A stretch of 64,000 bases of DNA from Drosophila miranda (GCF_003369915.1 NC_046673.1:23551718-23615717), one strand, 5' to 3'; counted from the first letter of the stretch, positions 31,973 through 44,431 are shown. The notes: generated by a model from the letters alone, not told the origin. A program made the numbers and translations.

Positions 31973-34900
31973 ATGAGTGGAAATATGAATTTCAATATTG
32001 AGAAACTGGACGAAAACAATTATAGCACATGGGAAGTTTTGATGAGAAGTGTTCTCATACAAAATGATTTGTGGCCAATCGTCAGTGGTAAAATTGAGCT
32101 TAGTGAAAGTGCAACAAATGAGCAACGTGCAGCTTTTGAACTAAAGGATCAAAAGGCGTTGGCGTCAATTTTACTTTGTGTTAAATCGACCCAACTAAAC
32201 AATATTAAAAATTGTGTATCGTCGTCGCAGGCATGGCAAAACCTAAATAAAATTCACAGGCCAAGCGAGGGTAGTGCTTTTAATTAAACAATTGTTGACG
32301 TTAAAAATGTCGGATAGTATAAGTGCACAGGAATATTTGCGGAAATTCCAGGTGGTACACGAGGCTTTAGCAGAGGTCAACATAAAGGTTGATGAAAAGA
32401 TCTTATCAGTTGTGTTGCTAAATGGTTTGCCTAAATCGTATGAAAGTTTTGTTGTTGCGATTGAGACGCGAGATGATTTGCCGAGCTTGAGCATGCTAAA
32501 AATAAAAATTTCTGAAGAAGCGAATAGGCAGGAAGATAGCATTAGCAAGGAAATTACAAGTAGCGCGGAACTACACGTCAGTTATGACAACAACAATTTT
32601 AAGAAAAACTTTAAGAAGGGCAAAAAGTGTTTTAAGTGCGGAAAGGAAGGGCATTTTAAATCGGAATGCCGTGCTAAAAGCAAGCAGGAAGGAGCAAACA
32701 ACAAGGGCGCAAACAGTAAAAGCGGGGAAAGATTGGGTACAATGCTTTGCGTAACCGAATATGCCAAAGTGGAACCAGAAAAATATGTACCAATCCTAAG
32801 TTTAGCTAAGCCAAATGACCAGATGTTAAATGCATGGTGCATAGACAGTGGCGCAACGGCGCATCTATGTTGTGACAAGGAACGCTTTGTGTCGCTCACG
32901 GAAAATAATCAAAAAGTATTTTTAGCCGGCGGTAAATCACTTATTGCTGAAGGGCATGGAACTGTTCAAGTAAAGTTCGGTGATAGATCCGTTACGCTGG
33001 AAAAGGTTATCTTGGTACCAGATTTGCAGTACAATTTTATATCGGTCACAAAACTATTAAAACATGGAAAAAAAGTTGTGTTTGAGAAAAATCAAGCGAT
33101 GATTTTTGAAAACGGAAAAATAGTTATAAAGGCACATCTGGAAAATGGATTGTTTATGGTTCAGGACAATCAGGAAAAGTGTATGAACATTGTAAATGTT
33201 GAGGCAGATGCATTCAAATGGCACAATAGGTTCGGCCATGTACATTTTGACGCATTAAAGGAAATGGTTAACAAGGAGATGGTAATAGGTCTCAAGGGCA
33301 TATACAAGCCAAAACAAGTGTGTGCAACATGCGCAAAAAGTAAAATTTGCGTGCAACCATTTCAATCGAGCACAAACAGGTCAAAGGGCGTTCTAGACTT
33401 AATACATACTGATGTATGCGGTCCAATGCAAAAGCAGTCAATGGGAGGCAATCGATATTTCGCCACATTTATTGATGATTGTTCAAGATATGTATCAGTA
33501 AGTTTCCTAAAAACCAAAGATCAGGTTTTCGAGGCTTTTAAAGAATTTAAAAGTCAAGTTGAGTGCCAAACTGGGAAAAAGTCAAGGTTTTACGAAGCGA
33601 CAATGGCCGAGAATACATATTAAACGTTTTTGATAATTACCTAAACCAAAATGGAATAAAGCGAAACTTAACAGTGCCATATACACCTCAACAAAACGGA
33701 GTTGCAGAAAGGGCCAACAGAACATTGGTAGAAATGGCAAGAAGTATGCTGCTGCATGCTGGGTTAAGTGAATGCTATTGGGCAGAAGCGATTCGAACTG
33801 CCACGTATTTGCGAAATAGAGTGGCAAGCAGCTGCTTGAGCGGGGTGACACCTTTTGAAATATGGACAGGTAGAAAGCCAGTGGTATCGCATTTAAGAGT
33901 TTTTGGCTCAGTAGCGATAGCTCTAGATAAAACAAAGAAATCAAAGTTCGCACAGAAAGGCTTTGAGTATATAATGGTGGGCTACTCGGATACAGCCAAA
34001 GCATACCGTTTGGTCAGTAAAGAAACCAGGAAACTCGTAGAGAGTAGGGATGTCATTTTTGTAGAACCTGAAGGGGCAAACTAGATGCATCATGTTCCAA
34101 TGACATGGCATCAATTGAGGTTCAACAAAACCAGGACTCTGAACCCGAAATGGATAGCAAGCAATTTAAAGATCCAGAAAATGAGCCAGAAAATCAGGAG
34201 GAGATTAGGTCTAGTAATGACATTCTTGTAATTCCAGAACCAATAAGAGGACCAGGACGCCCAACCATAGTACGGACGGGCAAACCAGGACGACCAAGGA
34301 AGCAGTATCATATGCTCAATGCGATACTGGCAGCAGACGTACAAGTTCCACAAAACTACGCACAAGCTGAACGGTCTACTGAAGGCGAGATATGGAAAGC
34401 ATCAATGAAGGACGAGTACGAATCTCTCGTGAAGAACGGCACGTGGTCGCTTACTAAATTGCCTAGCGGGAAAAAGTCCATTGGATGCAGATGGGTTTAT
34501 GCAGTTAAGTCCAATCCGGATGGAAGCGTGAACAGGCTCAAATCACGTCTGGTGGCGAAAGGTTGTAGCCAACGCTACGGGATCGACTACAAGGAAACAT
34601 TTGCACCAGTTGTACGCCACGCAACTATCAGGTTGATAATTGCACTTGCAGTCGAACATGGTCTCCACCTACATCAAATGGATGTTGTCACGGCGTATCT
34701 CAACGGCGAATTGGAAGATGAGGTTTTTATGAGACAACCTGAGGGCTTCATCAGCGAAGTTCACCCAAATCACGTTTTGAGGCTTCACAAAAGTATATAT
34801 GGCCTAAAACAATCAGGAAGAGTGTGGAACTCTACGTTGGATGCAACGCTGAGACGCATTGGTTTTATACCGACTGTCAACGAACCCTGTCTGTATTGTA

Positions 34901-35892
34901 AGCCAGGTAAAAATATGTGTCTAATAGCTGTCTACGTAGATGACATTATTTTGGCGTGTAAGGACCTAGATGATATATCTGATATCAAGATAAAGATCGC
35001 AGCAGAATTTGATGTGGTTGACATCGGGCCTATGCAATACTTTTTAGGTATTGAGGTGAAACGTGGAGGCAGTACGGGTGCGATTTCAATCAGCCAACGG
35101 AAGTATATTAGAGAGTTGCTCGAACGGTACAATTTGAAAGATTGTCGACAGACGTCCACGCCTCTTGAAGCTGGTTACCAGGTGGCATGCAACAAAGAGG
35201 ACTGCCGCAGGGTCGACATCACATCGTTCCAAAAGCTAATTGGAGAGTTATCTTATCTTGCTGCTATGACTCGTCCGGACATTGCGCATTCGGTGAACAA
35301 ATTAGCACAACGTAACAAGGATCCTCATTCCGAGCATGAAGCGGCAGCCAAGCACATCCTTCGATATTTGGCAAAAACTATCGACTGGGAGATATGCTAC
35401 ACAAAGCAAGGAAAGGCAATTGAGTGTTTTGTTGATGCAGATTGGGCAAGTGATATGACGAACCGAAAGTCATTCACTGGCTATGTATGCATGTTGGCAG
35501 GAGGAGCGGTTTCTTGGGAGTCAAGAAAGCAATCGACGGTTGCCCTCAGTTCCACGGAGGCAGAGTACATAGCCTTATCATCTGCAGCAAAAGAGGCGAT
35601 ATACTTTCGCAGCCTACTGATTGACTTGAAGCTGATGTTCAAGGAGTCAGCTATTCAGATGTACGGCGACAACATTGGAGCACAGCAGCTTGCTAGAAAC
35701 CCCATGTTTCATACACGTACAAAGCACATCGACGTCAAGATACATCATATTCGAGAGGTTCTCAAGAGAGGTGAAGTCAACATTGCGTATCTGCCAACCG
35801 ATGAGATGATAGCAGATGTCCTCACAAAGAACTTAGCCAAGGTTAAGCACCATAAATTTGTATTCGCATTTGGTTTAAAAGATCGTTTATAA
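31973..35892 (+). pseudogene. gag-pol of copia-type element, copy 2, broken
   Basis: Gag starts at ATG 31973. The 8-bp loss near 32266 shifts the frame and stops at 32287. The frame resumed from about 32274 is then open for 449 codons through zinc knuckle (CFKCGKEGHFKSEC at about 32629), protease (DSGATAHL) and much of integrase, and ends at 33623. The integrase frame change near 33581 and the linker change near 34090 are the same as in copy 1. RT and RNase H (34105-35892) are open for 595 codons and I see no residue differences from copy 1. Confidence 0.85.
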
Positions 35893-35964
35893 GTGCTTGA
35901 CATGTTATTGAACATTAGTTAAGTATATTTAAAGTTTGTAAACATGCGTTGTGTTGAGGAGGAG

Positions 35965-36153
35965 TGTTCAAAGTGACCGCCACGATAATTAGATATTGAT
36001 CTCTAACAACACTGCGCATGTGCCCTGCTGCATATCGATGTTCTCATATCGATATTCTTCTTTCGGCGTCTGTCTCTTGCGTATGTTACTCGGAAGCACA
36101 TATAATTCTGTATACTGATCTTCTGCTGTCTTACAAATAAAATAACTTTAACA
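35965..36153 (+). repeat. 3' LTR of copia-type element, copy 2
   Basis: TGTTCAAAG to TTTAACA, preceded by the polypurine tract GAGGAGGAG at 35956-35964, and directly followed by the Tc1 transposase fragment. Confidence 0.85.
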
Positions 36154-36609
36154 ATTTCTTCCAAAGGTGTTGGAGAGCTGCGCATTTTCAATGACATTAT
36201 GACAAAAGAATTTTATTTGGACATTTTAAAGAATGAATTGACAAAAAGTGCGCAGAATTTTGGCTTCGTTGATTGACAGAACACCAGCAAACTTAAATAC
36301 AAGCTGTACCAGGACAATGATCCAAAGCACAAATCATTCATTTGCCGCACTTGGCTACTTTACAATTGCAACAAAGTGATTGACACGCCCCCCCAGAGTC
36401 CGGATCTTAATCCTATCGAGAATTTGTGGGCCTTGTTAAAGAAAAGGGTGGCCAAACGACGCCCCACCTCAAAAAGTAATTTGATTCTGTGTATAAACGA
36501 GGAGTGGCTAAAAATACCCGAATATTACGACATAAATGTCCTAATATCATCGATGTCGCGACGTCTCAGAGAAGTATTGGATGCTAATGGAGGACACACA
36601 AAATATTAG
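36154..36609 (+). pseudogene. Tc1-type transposase, C-terminal part, duplicate copy
   Basis: This is the duplicate of 9003-9457. The C-run keeps seven C, so SPDLNPIENLWAL is in frame with the upstream D motif, but a TGA at about 36273 interrupts the frame before QDNDPKHKS. The damage differs between duplicates, so each decayed separately. Confidence 0.8.
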
Positions 36610-36940
36610 CCAAATAGAGCTGCATCATTTAAAGATATACCTTTTTTAAAATTACTGTTTTCATTTTGCAAAGATTTAATAGACACACGATATTTGCTGT
36701 TTTTGTTTTTTTTTTATGAATTGTTTATGTTTTTGTTTCTTTTTCATTTTCTTTTGTTAAGAATACACTAAAGAAAACCATTGTATAGGACTGAACATGA
36801 AAACAAGTGCCTTTTCTAATAAATAATTATGTTTAAGTTGAACTTTCGTGACTTTTTTCATTTTGCAAACAATTAATAGACATACTGTATTTACAGAATA
36901 TTTATGGTAAACTACAGCCCTAATAATTTGTATTTAAAAT
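36610..36940 (+). mobile_element. 3' flank of Tc1-type element, duplicate copy
   Basis: Same as 9458-9790, with one T fewer in the T-run near 36706. The two CATTTTGCAAA direct repeats are kept. No gene is present. Confidence 0.5.
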
Positions 36941-37940
36941 GCTAGAATAGTATCTGTACAATAAAGTCCCCATGGCGTAACGTAACACTGGCTCCCCTAT
37001 CCTGCTGGAACAGGCGAAGGCTCGAGCTGGGTTACGTTGCGCTATGCTAATTACGTATTGCCGCCGTTGCATACGAAAGACAAAAAGAAAACGCCAGCGC
37101 GCACCGCTGACGCCACAGCGACGGCGGCTGCAGCCGAGCTACACAAACACCAACACAAACCACCGCAAATCCCCACAAAAAGGCGCCAAACCCAAAAGGG
37201 AACGCCGAACCGACGCCACTCTCACGTCAAAACGGGTGAGGGAGAAGGCGGAGGAGACCGATCAAGCCAACGCCCAGGCGCGGCATGCCATGGAAGCTGA
37301 CACAAGCCAACCAACAGCCAGAAATAATCCCACACACACACACACACACAAACGCTACTTCGTCTGTGTAAAGTGCGGTGGTTTCGTCCACCACTCCCAG
37401 CTAAATGCGAAAATTGCGGCTGCTTAACAACTTCTGTCAACGCGGCTTCGTCTGTGTAAAGTGCGGTGGTTTCGTCCACCGCACCCAGCTAAATGCGAAA
37501 ATTGCGGCGGTCCGCACCCAGCTAAATGCTAAAGTTGCGGCGGTTCGCACCCAGCCAACGTGATGCTGACAATCAGCCTTGCGCCGCCACTTATATGGAG
37601 CCCGCTCCGAGGACAGGAACGGACTGAGAAAACGCAATCCATTGTAAAAGAGAACACATGTTAATATTAAGTCTAGTGTTACCTTAACTTTCTTTACTCA
37701 AAATACTTGCATGAAAAAATACCGAATACCTACAACTAGTGTTACCTTCCTATTGTTCAGCTAAAAACACTGCAACTACATGTAAAATGTAAAATATGAC
37801 ATGTATTATTTGAATTTAGTACGGCATAGCGTCATATCTCCGACGACATATCTCCGCCCAGTACATTTTGCCGGCGGAATTATGTCGCTTTTTTTCTGGC
37901 GGACTTATGTCGTTTGAAAGCGTCATATCTCCGCTCGGAG
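36941..37940 (+). repeat. Duplicate of jockey-type gag remnant and first part of the palindromic motif block
   Basis: It corresponds to 9791-10789. The zinc-knuckle remnant is at about 37367-37560. The CGTCATATCTCCG block starts at about 37830 and stops at 37940, in the middle of the best palindrome (after CTCGGAG). This is the exact right end of the segmental duplication; the MULE gene itself was not duplicated. Confidence 0.7.
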
Positions 37941-38478
37941 GATGAAACTATCGTCTGTAAGGCAACACAATAGCCCTTACAAAAAACATGTTAATGTTAA
38001 GTCTAGTGTTACCTTAACTTTCTTTACTCAAAATACTTGCATGAAAATATACCGAATACCTACAACTAGTGTTACCTTCCAATCGCTAAGCCAAAAACAT
38101 TGCAACTACATGTAAAATGTAAAATATGGCATGTATTATTTGAATTTATTACATATACAGATAAGTAGATGGCGTATTGGAGTGGTGGCGCTGGAGTTCC
38201 TCATGTGGCGCCAAATGTATCATGTAAAAACTGTTAAGGATGAAACTATCGTCTGTAAGGCAACACAATAGCCCTTACAAAAAACATGTTAATGTTAAGT
38301 CTAGTGTTACCTTAACTTTCTTTACTCAAAATACTTGCATGAAAAAATACCGAATACCTACAACTAGTGTTACCTTCCAATCGCTAAGCTAAAAACATTG
38401 CAACTACATGTAAAATGTAAAATATGACATGTATTATTTGAATTTAGTACATATACAAATATGTAAATGGCGTATAGC
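37941..38478 (+). repeat. 298-bp tandem repeat, about 1.8 copies
   Basis: GATGAAACTATCGTCTG starts at 37941 and again at 38239. Each copy includes the ACTAGTGTTACCTT segment also found at 10501-10665. The second copy ends at about 38470 against the inverted array arm. There is no coding signal. Tandem ends of this sort occur in head-to-tail LINEs, but the origin is open. Confidence 0.65.
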
Positions 38479-38714
38479 CATCCATTTTCACCAAAAATCT
38501 AATATTTCCCCATACTCATTTTGAGTATCGGGTATACAAATGTTGAAGAAAAATTATTATTTTTTTTTTTTATTTTTTTTTTTTTTACTTTATAAAAACA
38601 TTTATTGCGGATGCATCTGCAGCTGGATTGGTACTCAGCCCCTTGGATATTCTCCATATGGACCGACAAATAAAAAAAAATACACTTATGGTAATCTCTT
38701 AGCATTAGGGACCA
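38479..38714 (-). repeat. Start of the inverted array arm: truncated hAT module and retrocopy 3' UTR
   Basis: Read on the - strand this is the 3' UTR, AATAAA and poly(A) (T-runs at about 38556-38586) followed by the dispersed repeat, which breaks off after GGTGAAAATGGATGG at 38479. Confidence 0.7.
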
Positions 38715-39554
38715 TTAGGGTTCATGTATCCTTGCTGCACGTACAACGCAGAGGGCAATGAATCGCTCCAGCGTCATGGCAAAGTCTGATTCGATGTCGG
38801 TTTTTTTACACAATACCTTGCACACGGTTAGGAAGTATGTGCGCATTTTCTCTCCAAGATCACTTTCGAGAAACTCGTGACGATTAATCCACATATTTAT
38901 GACGAGGAAAAACGAGCGCATCAGAATGAACATGTCATGGTATTGATCAGAGTTCGCCAGCTGCTGCCAGCTGACCAACTTTGCCATTTCGAATGCATTA
39001 CGCGCATTTCCAGTCATTTGCAGTCTTGCTGGGACTTTGGTGTATCTGCTCAAGATGGTCAGAAGCAGGGCCAGGGCAATGTCACTGCCAGATCCAGATG
39101 AGAGCATTAAACGGGGAAAGGCCGCCTGCATATTCAAGAAATTTTCCAAACGCTTGGCTCCCACGCCTTGCACAAAGTTCTTATACAAGCCATTGGCAAT
39201 AAATTCAATCTGGTCTGGATAAAGAATAGATACTAAATTGGAGACAGTATCTAACAGCGTGAAGCGTTTATTAATGACTATAAAATTATCCTGTTCGTAT
39301 GTCATCATCATTATGGCCAGAATATATAAATCAAGCTTCTCTTCCAGATCAAAATCTGCCCAAACATATCTGGACAAAGTCGCCTGCAAATAGCTTAGCA
39401 GCTGATAGCAATCTGATATTTGCAGTGCACGTTGAAAGTAATCCTTTATAGTCGATTTGGCCAGGAATGTTTTCAAGTCCTCATGATCGTAGCTCTTTCG
39501 AATCTTATCCTCGTCTGATTCAATGGAAGAATCAAGTAATTCCGTCGGATTCAT
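38715..39554 (-). CDS. Amplified retrogene, copy 8 (intact, majority sequence)
   Basis: All 279 codons are open, and every residue is the majority residue among the copies, so this is the best reference for the family. It lies on the - strand, first in the inverted arm, with module A upstream (39600-40140). Start and UTRs are as in copy 6. The function is unknown. Confidence 0.75.
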   Translation of the reverse strand: MNPTELLDSSIESDEDKIRKSYDHEDLKTFLAKSTIKDYFQRALQISDCYQLLSYLQATLSRYVWADFDLEEKLDLYILAIMMMTYEQDNFIVINKRFTLLDTVSNLVSILYPDQIEFIANGLYKNFVQGVGAKRLENFLNMQAAFPRLMLSSGSGSDIALALLLTILSRYTKVPARLQMTGNARNAFEMAKLVSWQQLANSDQYHDMFILMRSFFLVINMWINRHEFLESDLGEKMRTYFLTVCKVLCKKTDIESDFAMTLERFIALCVVRAARIHEP

Positions 39555-41090
39555 TGTAAAATTGTATAAAGCGCGCCTCCCCTTGTAAACAAAACAAACG
39601 CAGCAGAAGAAGGATTAATGGCTGCATAAAATTTAAATATTTATATATCAGTAAAATCATTTTATTTTAATGCTTTATATGCTTATTTTGTTTAATAAAA
39701 CATATATATGAATATAATGAGCGGACATACATGTGTTCAAATAAATCATGAAAAACGTGTTGAACCGTGCTTTGAATATTTTAACGGTGCGGGTTAGTGC
39801 GTGCTGGAACTTTTTACTTCAGTGCCACGATGAGTCGTGCCAAACTATTTCAGTCCTTGCCCATCTCTAGTACATATATATGTATGTGTGCTGCCCATAG
39901 CCCATTCCCATACACACACACATATACATACATTACGGCAAAGCAGAGGCTCCGCCATTTTGACGCGGCTACGTCGCCGACTGCTGCTTTTCCTATAAAA
40001 AGGCCGGCACCAAGCGCTCTCGGTCCATTATATCCATATTTTTGACCTGCTCGGACCACTTCCTTTTCCTCTTACTTATTGTTATTTTTCTAATACTAAT
40101 GGCATTCTTTAGCAGAGTGCTACGGCCATGTCGGAAGTGTTTGCTTAAATTGAAATAAAATTATTATCTGGTTGCGGCGGTTGCGGCGGTTGCGGCGGTT
40201 GCGACGGTTGCGGCGGTTGCGACGGTTGCGGCGGTTGCGACGGCGGCAGCCGCCACCCAGGCTGGTGAATTCTGCATCGTTATTAAGCGCCCCTCCGGAA
40301 CACTGTGGTCTCTGGGACAGTGATTCCAGATTCTGAGCGTCAAAATATGCTATATCTTACAAAAATACAAGCTAGAACAAGCTACAAATATATATAGATT
40401 TCTAATTGTGTTATTATTTCATCTAATTCGCTATTACTCGAATCGGTATATTTATCGCTGGAACGTGTTGAATTTAAATATTTCCCGGTGATTGGTGGTT
40501 GTGGCAACATTTGGTATGACAGCGCAATCCATATTCGTTAAATTTCAAAAGAATTCTAGTCGTATACATCAAACAAGTAAATATTTCTAAAACAAACCAT
40601 ATATTTAATATTAAGTTTGATCTTAACGATATTCATTTGACTGAATACCCGTTCAATCACGGCATTTGACCACGGTAGACTTAAAATTCCAATGGAAAAT
40701 AGAGCGGTTTATTCGAAAGATTTGTTTTTGCCAGCACCTCCCCAACGCTTGACCATAGTGTTGGTATAATATTTAGAGCGATCGATTTTCTCATGGTAGT
40801 CGCACGCAATCCCTTCGGGAAATTCGGCTATGGGGTCGGAAACGATTCCTTCTGGATGTTACACACATCCATTTTCACCAAAAATCTAATATTTCCCCAT
40901 ACTCATTTTGAGTATCGGGTATACAAATGTTGAAGAAAAATTATTATTTTTTTTTTTAACTTTATAAAAACATTTATTGCGGATGCATCTGCAGCTGGAT
41001 TGGTACTCAGCCCCTTGGATATTCTCCATATGGACCGACCGATATGGAAAAAAAAATACACTTATGGTAATCTCTTAGCATTAGGGACCA
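39555..41090 (-). repeat. Inverted array unit with module A and the longest VNTR
   Basis: 5' UTR 39555-39614; common distal segment; module A to about 40168; VNTR 40169-40250, the longest in the window, with alternating CGGCGGTTG and CGACGGTTG repeats. The LINE end, hAT remnant (about 40560-40880), poly(A) and 3' UTR of the next copy follow. Confidence 0.7.
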
Positions 41091-41930
41091 TTAGGGTTCA
41101 TGTATCCTTGCTGCACGTACAACGCAGAGGGCAATGAATCGCTCCAGCGTCATGGCAAAGTCTGATTCGATGTCGGTTTTTTTACACAATACCTTGCACA
41201 CGGTTAGGAAGTATGTGCGCATTTTCTCTCCAAGATCACTTTCGAGAAACTCGTGACGATTAATCCACATATTTATGACGAGGAAAAACGAGCGCATCAG
41301 AATGAACATTTCATGGTATTGATCAGAGTTCGCCAGCTGCTGCCAGCTGACCAACTTTGCCATTTCGAATGCATTACGCGCATTTCCAGTCATTTGCAGT
41401 CTTGCTGGGACTTTGGTGTATCTGCTCAAGATGGTCAGAAGCAGGGCCAGGGCAATGTCACTGCCAGATCCAGATGAGAGCATTAAACGGGGAAAGGCCG
41501 CCTGCATATTCAAGAAATTTTCCAAACGCTTGGCTCCCACGCCTTGCACAAAGTTCTTATACAAGCCATTGGCAATAAATTCAATCTGGTCTGGATAAAG
41601 AATAGATACTAAATTGGAGACAGTATCTAACAGCGTGAAGCGTTTATTAATGACTATAAAATTATCCTGTTCGTATGTCATCATCATTATGGCCAGAATA
41701 TATAAATCAAGCTTCTCTTCCAGATCAAAATCTGCCCAAACATATCTGGACAAAGTCGCCTGCAAATAGCTTAGCAGCTGATAGCAATCTGATATTTGCA
41801 GTGCACGTTGAAAGTAATCCTTTATAGTCGATTTGGCCAGGAATGTTTTCAAGTCCTCATGATCGTAGCTCTTTCGAATCTTATCCTCGTCTGATTCAAT
41901 GGAAGAATCAAGTAATTCCGTCGGATTCAT
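41091..41930 (-). CDS. Amplified retrogene, copy 9 (intact)
   Basis: 279 open codons. The only residue change from the majority is D207E (YHEMF), so the coding sequence is almost unchanged although the copy sits among decayed elements. The upstream module is type B. Similarity this high means recent duplication or gene conversion. Confidence 0.75.
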   Translation of the reverse strand: MNPTELLDSSIESDEDKIRKSYDHEDLKTFLAKSTIKDYFQRALQISDCYQLLSYLQATLSRYVWADFDLEEKLDLYILAIMMMTYEQDNFIVINKRFTLLDTVSNLVSILYPDQIEFIANGLYKNFVQGVGAKRLENFLNMQAAFPRLMLSSGSGSDIALALLLTILSRYTKVPARLQMTGNARNAFEMAKLVSWQQLANSDQYHEMFILMRSFFLVINMWINRHEFLESDLGEKMRTYFLTVCKVLCKKTDIESDFAMTLERFIALCVVRAARIHEP

Positions 41931-43591
41931 TGTAAAATTGTATAAAGCGCGCCTCCCCTTGTAAACAAAACAAACGCAGCAGAAGAAGGATTAATGGCTG
42001 CATAAAATTTAAATATTTATATATCAGTAAAATCATTTTATTTTAATGCTTTATATGCTTATTTTGTTTAATAAAACATATATATGAATATAATGAGCGG
42101 ACGTACATGTGTTCAAATAAATCATGAAAAACGTGTTGAGCCGTGCTTTGAATATTTTAACGGTGCGGGTTAGTGCGTGCTGGAACTTTTTACTTCAGTG
42201 CCACGATGAGTCGTGCCAAACTATTTCAGTCCTTGCCCATCTCTAGTACATATATATGTATGTGTGCTGCCCATAGCCCATTCCCATACACACTCACATA
42301 TACATACATTACGGCAAGGTATGTATATGTGTGTGCATACCTTGCCGTCACAAGAAAAATTAGAATTACAGAAAACATTCGAGAAACAAACAAAAAAATC
42401 ACAAAAATACAAATAAAAACCGAAATTTAATTAACTTTTTCAATGAAACGTAACACCTTTAGGGGGGTATAAAATGCATTAACAATTTGCATCTACTTGG
42501 GGGGTATAGGATGGTCTTTTAGTTCAACTTTCTCTCTTCCATCTTCATGCTCTTCTTTCTCCAAAACAAAATTGAATTTTGCATACGATTTCAGGGCGCA
42601 AGGCGTTGTTGGACAGAGTTGAGCGTTTTCAAGTGCGGTTGTTTTGAATCACGGGCTCCTGATTTTCCGTTTTTAGCATCCGCGCTGCGCGTGTTACCTG
42701 GAAGGGTTGCGGCGGTTGCGACGGTTGCGGCGGTTGCGACGGCGGCAGCCGCTACCCAGGCTGGTGAATTCTGCATCGTTATTAAGGGCCCCTCCGGAAC
42801 ACTGTGGTCTCTGGGACAGTGATTCCAGATTCTGAGCGTCAAAATATGCTATATCTTACAAAAATACAAGCTAGAACAAGCTACAAATATATATATAGAT
42901 TTCTAATTGTGTTATTATTTCATCTAATTCGCTATTACTCGAATCGGTATATTTATCGCTGGAACGTGTTGAATTTAAATATTTCCCGGTGATTGGTGGT
43001 TGTGGCAACATTTGGTATGACAGCGCAATCCATATTCGTTAAATTTCAAAAGAATTCTAGTCGTATACATCAAACAAGTAAATATTTCTAAAACAAACCA
43101 TATATTTAATATTAAGTTTGATCTTAACGATATTCATTTGACTGAATACCCGTTCAATCACGGCATTTGACCACGGTAGACTTAAAATTCCAATGGAAAA
43201 TAGAGCGATTTATTCGAAAGATTTGTTTTTGCCAGCACCTCCCCAACGCTTGACCATAGTGTTGGTATAATATTTAGAGCGATCGATTTTCTCATGGTAG
43301 TCGCACGCAATCCCTTCGGGAAATTCGGCTATGGGGTCGGAAACGATTCCTTCTGGATGTTACACACATCCATTTTCACCAAAAATCTAATATTTCCCCA
43401 TACTCATTTTGAGTATCGGGTATACAAATGTTGAAGAAAAATTATTATTTTTTTTTTTAACTTTATAAAAACATTTATTGCGGATGCATCTGCAGCTGGA
43501 TTGGTACTCAGCCCCTTGGATATTCTCCATATGGACCGACCGATATGGAAAAAAAAATACACTTATGGTAATCTCTTAGCATTAGGGACCA
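41931..43591 (-). repeat. Inverted array unit with module B
   Basis: Common distal segment to about 42310; inner hairpin at about 42312-42351; module B to about 42705; VNTR 42706-42745; LINE end at 42780-42840; hAT remnant at about 43060-43380; poly(A) at 43447-43459 and 3' UTR of copy 10. Confidence 0.65.
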
Positions 43592-44431
43592 TTAGGGTTC
43601 ATGTATCCTTGCTGCACGTACAACGCAGAGGGCAATGAATCGCTCCAGCGTCATGGCAAAGTCTGATTCGATGTCGGTTTTTTTACACAATACCTTGCAC
43701 ACGGTTAGGAAGTATGTGCGCATTTTCTCTCCAAGATCACTTTCGAGAAACTCGTGACGATTAATCCATATAATTATGACGAGGAAAAACGAGCGCATCA
43801 GAATGAACATGTCATGGTATTGATCAGAGTTCGCCAGCTGCTGCCAGCTGACCAACTTTGCCATTTCGAATGCATTACGCGCATTTCCAGTCATTTGCAG
43901 TCTTGCTGGGACTTTGGTGTATCTGCTCAAGATGGTCAGAAGCAGGGCCAGGGCAATGTCACTGCCAGATCCAGATGAGAGCTTTAAACGGGGAAAGGCC
44001 GCCTGCATATTCAAGAAATTTTCCAAACGCTTGGCTCCCACGCCTTGCACAAAGTTCTTATACAAGCCATTGGCAATAAATTCAATCTGGTCTCGATAAA
44101 GAATAGATACTAAATTGGAGACAGTATCTAACAGCGTGAAGCGTTTATTAATGACTATAAAATTATCCTGTTCGTATGTCATCATCATTATGGCCAGAAT
44201 ATATAAATCAAGCTTCTCTTCCAGATCAAAATCTGCCCAAACATATCTGGACAAAGTCGCCTGCAAATAGCTTAGCAGCTGATAGCAATCTGATATTTGC
44301 AGTGCACGTTGAAAGTAATCCTTTATAGTCGATTTGGCCAGGAATGTTTTCAAGTCCTCATGATCGTAGCTCTTTCGAATCTTATCCTCGTCTGATTCAA
44401 TGGAAGAATCAAGTAATTCCGTCGGATTCAT
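43592..44431 (-). CDS. Amplified retrogene, copy 10 (open, four substitutions)
   Basis: 279 open codons with P113R, M150K, N220I and M221I. Two of these put a charged residue in a region uncharged elsewhere, and all are non-conservative for an otherwise uniform family, so this copy may be drifting while still open. The upstream module is type A. Confidence 0.7.
   Translation of the reverse strand: MNPTELLDSSIESDEDKIRKSYDHEDLKTFLAKSTIKDYFQRALQISDCYQLLSYLQATLSRYVWADFDLEEKLDLYILAIMMMTYEQDNFIVINKRFTLLDTVSNLVSILYRDQIEFIANGLYKNFVQGVGAKRLENFLNMQAAFPRLKLSSGSGSDIALALLLTILSRYTKVPARLQMTGNARNAFEMAKLVSWQQLANSDQYHDMFILMRSFFLVIIIWINRHEFLESDLGEKMRTYFLTVCKVLCKKTDIESDFAMTLERFIALCVVRAARIHEP

Larger units (their letters stand above)
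31245..36153 (+). mobile_element. Ty1/copia-type LTR retrotransposon, copy 2 (defective)
   Basis: It is the duplicate of 4124-9002. The LTRs are 31245-31433 and 35965-36153, and the primer site GGTTATGGGCCCAG is at 31434-31447. It keeps the 37 bp lost from copy 1 but has lost 8 bp in gag (about 32266). It is flanked by the same hAT and Tc1 sequence as copy 1. Confidence 0.9.

Noticed and set aside
38877-39101. ORFs antisense to the retrogene (MTINPHIYDEEK, MPFRMHYAH, MVYLLKMV types)
   Set aside because: They are exact shadows of the retrogene in other frames and occur at every copy.
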